From NCBI RefSeq assembly GCF_012163135.1, contig NZ_JAAVUP010000004.1:248001-312000 (forward strand): a stretch of DNA of 64,000 bases, written 5' to 3'. The notes under the pieces were generated by a model. That model searched no databases. It was not told the origin of the DNA and worked only from the letters and a program-made list of their open reading frames with translations. This DNA comes from Neoroseomonas oryzicola. Its GTDB lineage: Bacteria > Pseudomonadota > Alphaproteobacteria > Acetobacterales > Acetobacteraceae. Below, one piece after another: positions 62,755 through 64,000 of this stretch; position 1 is the stretch's first letter, and the number at the start of each line of letters is the position of its first letter. The position numbers and the translations under genes were made by a program.

Positions 62755-63759
62755 TTACTGGCTGTTACCATCCAGCAACGCGACGAGGGCCCTGAGGTCG
62801 TCCGGCAAGGGGCTTTCGAAGGACAGGGCCCGCCCGGTTACGGGGTGCGCGAAGCCGAGCGTCGCGGCGTGCAGCGCCTGGCGGGGGAAGGCCAGCAGGG
62901 CGGCGCGGGTGTCCTCGGGCAGCAGGCGGGCGGAGGCCGGGGTGCGCCGCAGGTAGACCGGGTCCCCCACCAGGGGATGGCCGATATGGGCCATGTGGAC
63001 CCGGATCTGGTGGGTCCGCCCGGTCAGCAGCCGGCATTCGACGAGGGAAACCGCCGCCCCCCAGGCCCGGCGCAGCTTGTAACGCGTCGTCGCCGGCTTG
63101 CCGCCCCGTGTGACCACGGCCATGCGCTTGCGGTCGGCCGGGTGGCGGCCGATGGCGGCGGAGACCTCGCCCTCGGTCGGAGCCGGCAGCCCCCAGGCGA
63201 GGGCCAGGTAGGCCCGGTCGAGGTCGCGGGCGGCGAAGGCCTCGGACAGCGCGCGGTGGGCGCGATCGGTCTTGGCCGCGACCATGACGCCCGAGGTGTC
63301 CTTGTCGAGCCGATGGACGATGCCCGGCCTCTTCTCCCCGCCGATGCCGGGCAGGTCCTCCCCCGCATGGGCGAGCAGCGCGTTGACCAGCGTCCCGTCG
63401 AGGTTGCCCGGGGCCGGGTGGACGACCAGGCCCGCGGGCTTGTCGACCACGATCAGGTCCCGGTCCTCGTACAGGATCGTCAGCGGGATGGCCTGGGGCT
63501 GGGGCGTGGCGGGGACGGCGGGCGGGATCTCGACCACATAGCGGGCGCCTGCGCGGACCGATTCGGAGGGGTCGGTCATGGGCGCGCCGTCGCGCGAGGC
63601 GTGGCCGGCCTCGATCAGCGCCTTGACCCGGGAGCGGGAGAGCGAACCTATGGCGTCCGCGAGGAAGCGGTCGGCACGGCTGCCGGCGGCCTCGGGCGGG
63701 GCGAGGGCTTCGACGCGCTCCGGTTCGCTGGACGAGGGGGTAGGGGTGGCTGGGCTCAA
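62755..63759 (-). CDS. rluD: RluA/RluD family 23S rRNA pseudouridine synthase
   Basis: A 334-residue enzyme. N-terminal S4 RNA-binding domain (about 28-75: DRFLADAIGSLSRSRVKALI) and catalytic domain with the Asp in HRLDKDTSGVMV (about 158-169), plus RKRMAV and GRTHQIRVHMAH typical of RluD. The start is not obvious: TTG at 63759 is the best candidate (family-like length) and would overlap the GTG start of the divergent DUF6476 gene by 14 bases. Modifies helix 69 uridines in the bacterial model. Confidence 0.9.
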   Translation of the reverse strand: MSPATPTPSSSEPERVEALAPPEAAGSRADRFLADAIGSLSRSRVKALIEAGHASRDGAPMTDPSESVRAGARYVVEIPPAVPATPQPQAIPLTILYEDRDLIVVDKPAGLVVHPAPGNLDGTLVNALLAHAGEDLPGIGGEKRPGIVHRLDKDTSGVMVAAKTDRAHRALSEAFAARDLDRAYLALAWGLPAPTEGEVSAAIGRHPADRKRMAVVTRGGKPATTRYKLRRAWGAAVSLVECRLLTGRTHQIRVHMAHIGHPLVGDPVYLRRTPASARLLPEDTRAALLAFPRQALHAATLGFAHPVTGRALSFESPLPDDLRALVALLDGNSQ

Positions 63760-64000
63760 GGCTCTGGTGATCGGAATGGGGGTGCTGATCGTGGTCGGCA
63801 CCGTGGCGCTGGGGATCGTGCTCGTCCAGCGGCTTGGCGGCAGCCAGCCGCCGGCGCGCATGGCCCAGCACGTCCTGGGGGAACCGGAAGGCAGCCGGAT
63901 CGGCGGAATCGCCGCGGTCGACCGGTCGCTTGCCATCTGGGTGGTCCGGCCCGACGGCGAAAGGGTGGTGCTGGTCGATCCCGCGAGCGGTCGCCGCACC
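63746..64000 (+). CDS. DUF6476 family membrane protein (partial)
   Basis: First 85 residues of a small single-span protein: AGLKALVIGMGVLIVVG opening and a membrane segment at about residues 6-28, then a short soluble beta-rich region (SLAIWVVRPDGERVV). DUF6476 proteins are typically found divergent from rluD in alphaproteobacteria. Starts at GTG 63746 behind GAGGGGG; the end lies beyond the window. Function unknown. Confidence 0.75.
   Translation, partial: MAGLKALVIGMGVLIVVGTVALGIVLVQRLGGSQPPARMAQHVLGEPEGSRIGGIAAVDRSLAIWVVRPDGERVVLVDPASGRRT

Overview
The window is a gene-dense, very GC-rich bacterial chromosome segment. The gene set suggests an alphaproteobacterium of the Acetobacteraceae/Rhodospirillales type (Roseomonas-like): homospermidine synthase, an rpoH next to an RluD/DUF6476 pair, a GppA-RlmE pair, a monomeric adenosylcobalamin-dependent ribonucleotide reductase, and many solute-binding proteins without permeases. 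This placement is inferred from protein families and base composition; no rRNA is present to confirm it. No phage, insertion sequence, integrase, CRISPR array or known defence system was found.

Layout. 1-3153: edge of an oligopeptide-type binding protein, a lower-GC hypothetical gene, pyrE, an ELM1-family gene and a small secreted protein. 3154-9151: an AidB-like acyl-CoA dehydrogenase and a polyamine block (ornithine-type decarboxylase plus homospermidine synthase in one operon, with an agmatinase-like ureohydrolase across a 645-base gap that holds a striking 33-bp hairpin). 9217-14491: aminotransferase, a small AtzG/GatC-like protein coupled to an amidase, a zinc alcohol dehydrogenase and a secreted SGNH hydrolase. 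14526-21301: RMD1-family protein, class II ribonucleotide reductase, an NDK-domain protein, a sterol desaturase-family protein, HupE/UreJ and an MFS transporter. 21397-24969: MaoC hydratase, metallo-beta-lactamase-fold hydrolase, enoyl-CoA hydratase and a beta-lactamase-like serine hydrolase.

25092-32723 is a catabolic/transport operon: ThDP enzyme, MalK/UgpC-type ATPase, binding protein, two permeases and a D-2-hydroxyacid dehydrogenase, then DUF3830 behind a double hairpin. 32748-37790 holds an M23 peptidase, a large membrane protein of unknown function, tRNA-Gln(CUG), Ppx/GppA, RlmE and a methyltransferase. 37924-47048 is mostly housekeeping: cysE, guaB, HAD dehalogenase, RsmB-type methyltransferase, GNAT, guaA, M20 hydrolase, tag and ybaK, with several one- to four-base overlaps. 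47052-51184 holds GST, a DHFR-like reductase, a YffB-type ArsC protein and a five-gene TetR/VOC/DUF1428/VOC/AHSA1 cassette with a clear TetR-type operator.

51315-59350 alternates three binding proteins of three different transporter classes with M20 and M28 hydrolases and a GMC oxidoreductase, without any permease. 59569-64000 contains a dienelactone-hydrolase-like protein that lacks both its nucleophile and its histidine, a decayed virginiamycin B lyase-like gene, a small secreted protein, rpoH, rluD and the start of a DUF6476 gene.

Genes are packed tightly: convergent pairs often have stops that touch or overlap, and intergenic hairpins recur, including a family of four two-hairpin modules that share one design. 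The best candidates for something new are the 25-32.7 kb operon of unknown substrate, the 33-bp hairpin and the two-hairpin repeat family, the NDK-domain protein, and the pseudoenzyme at 59.6-60.5 kb.
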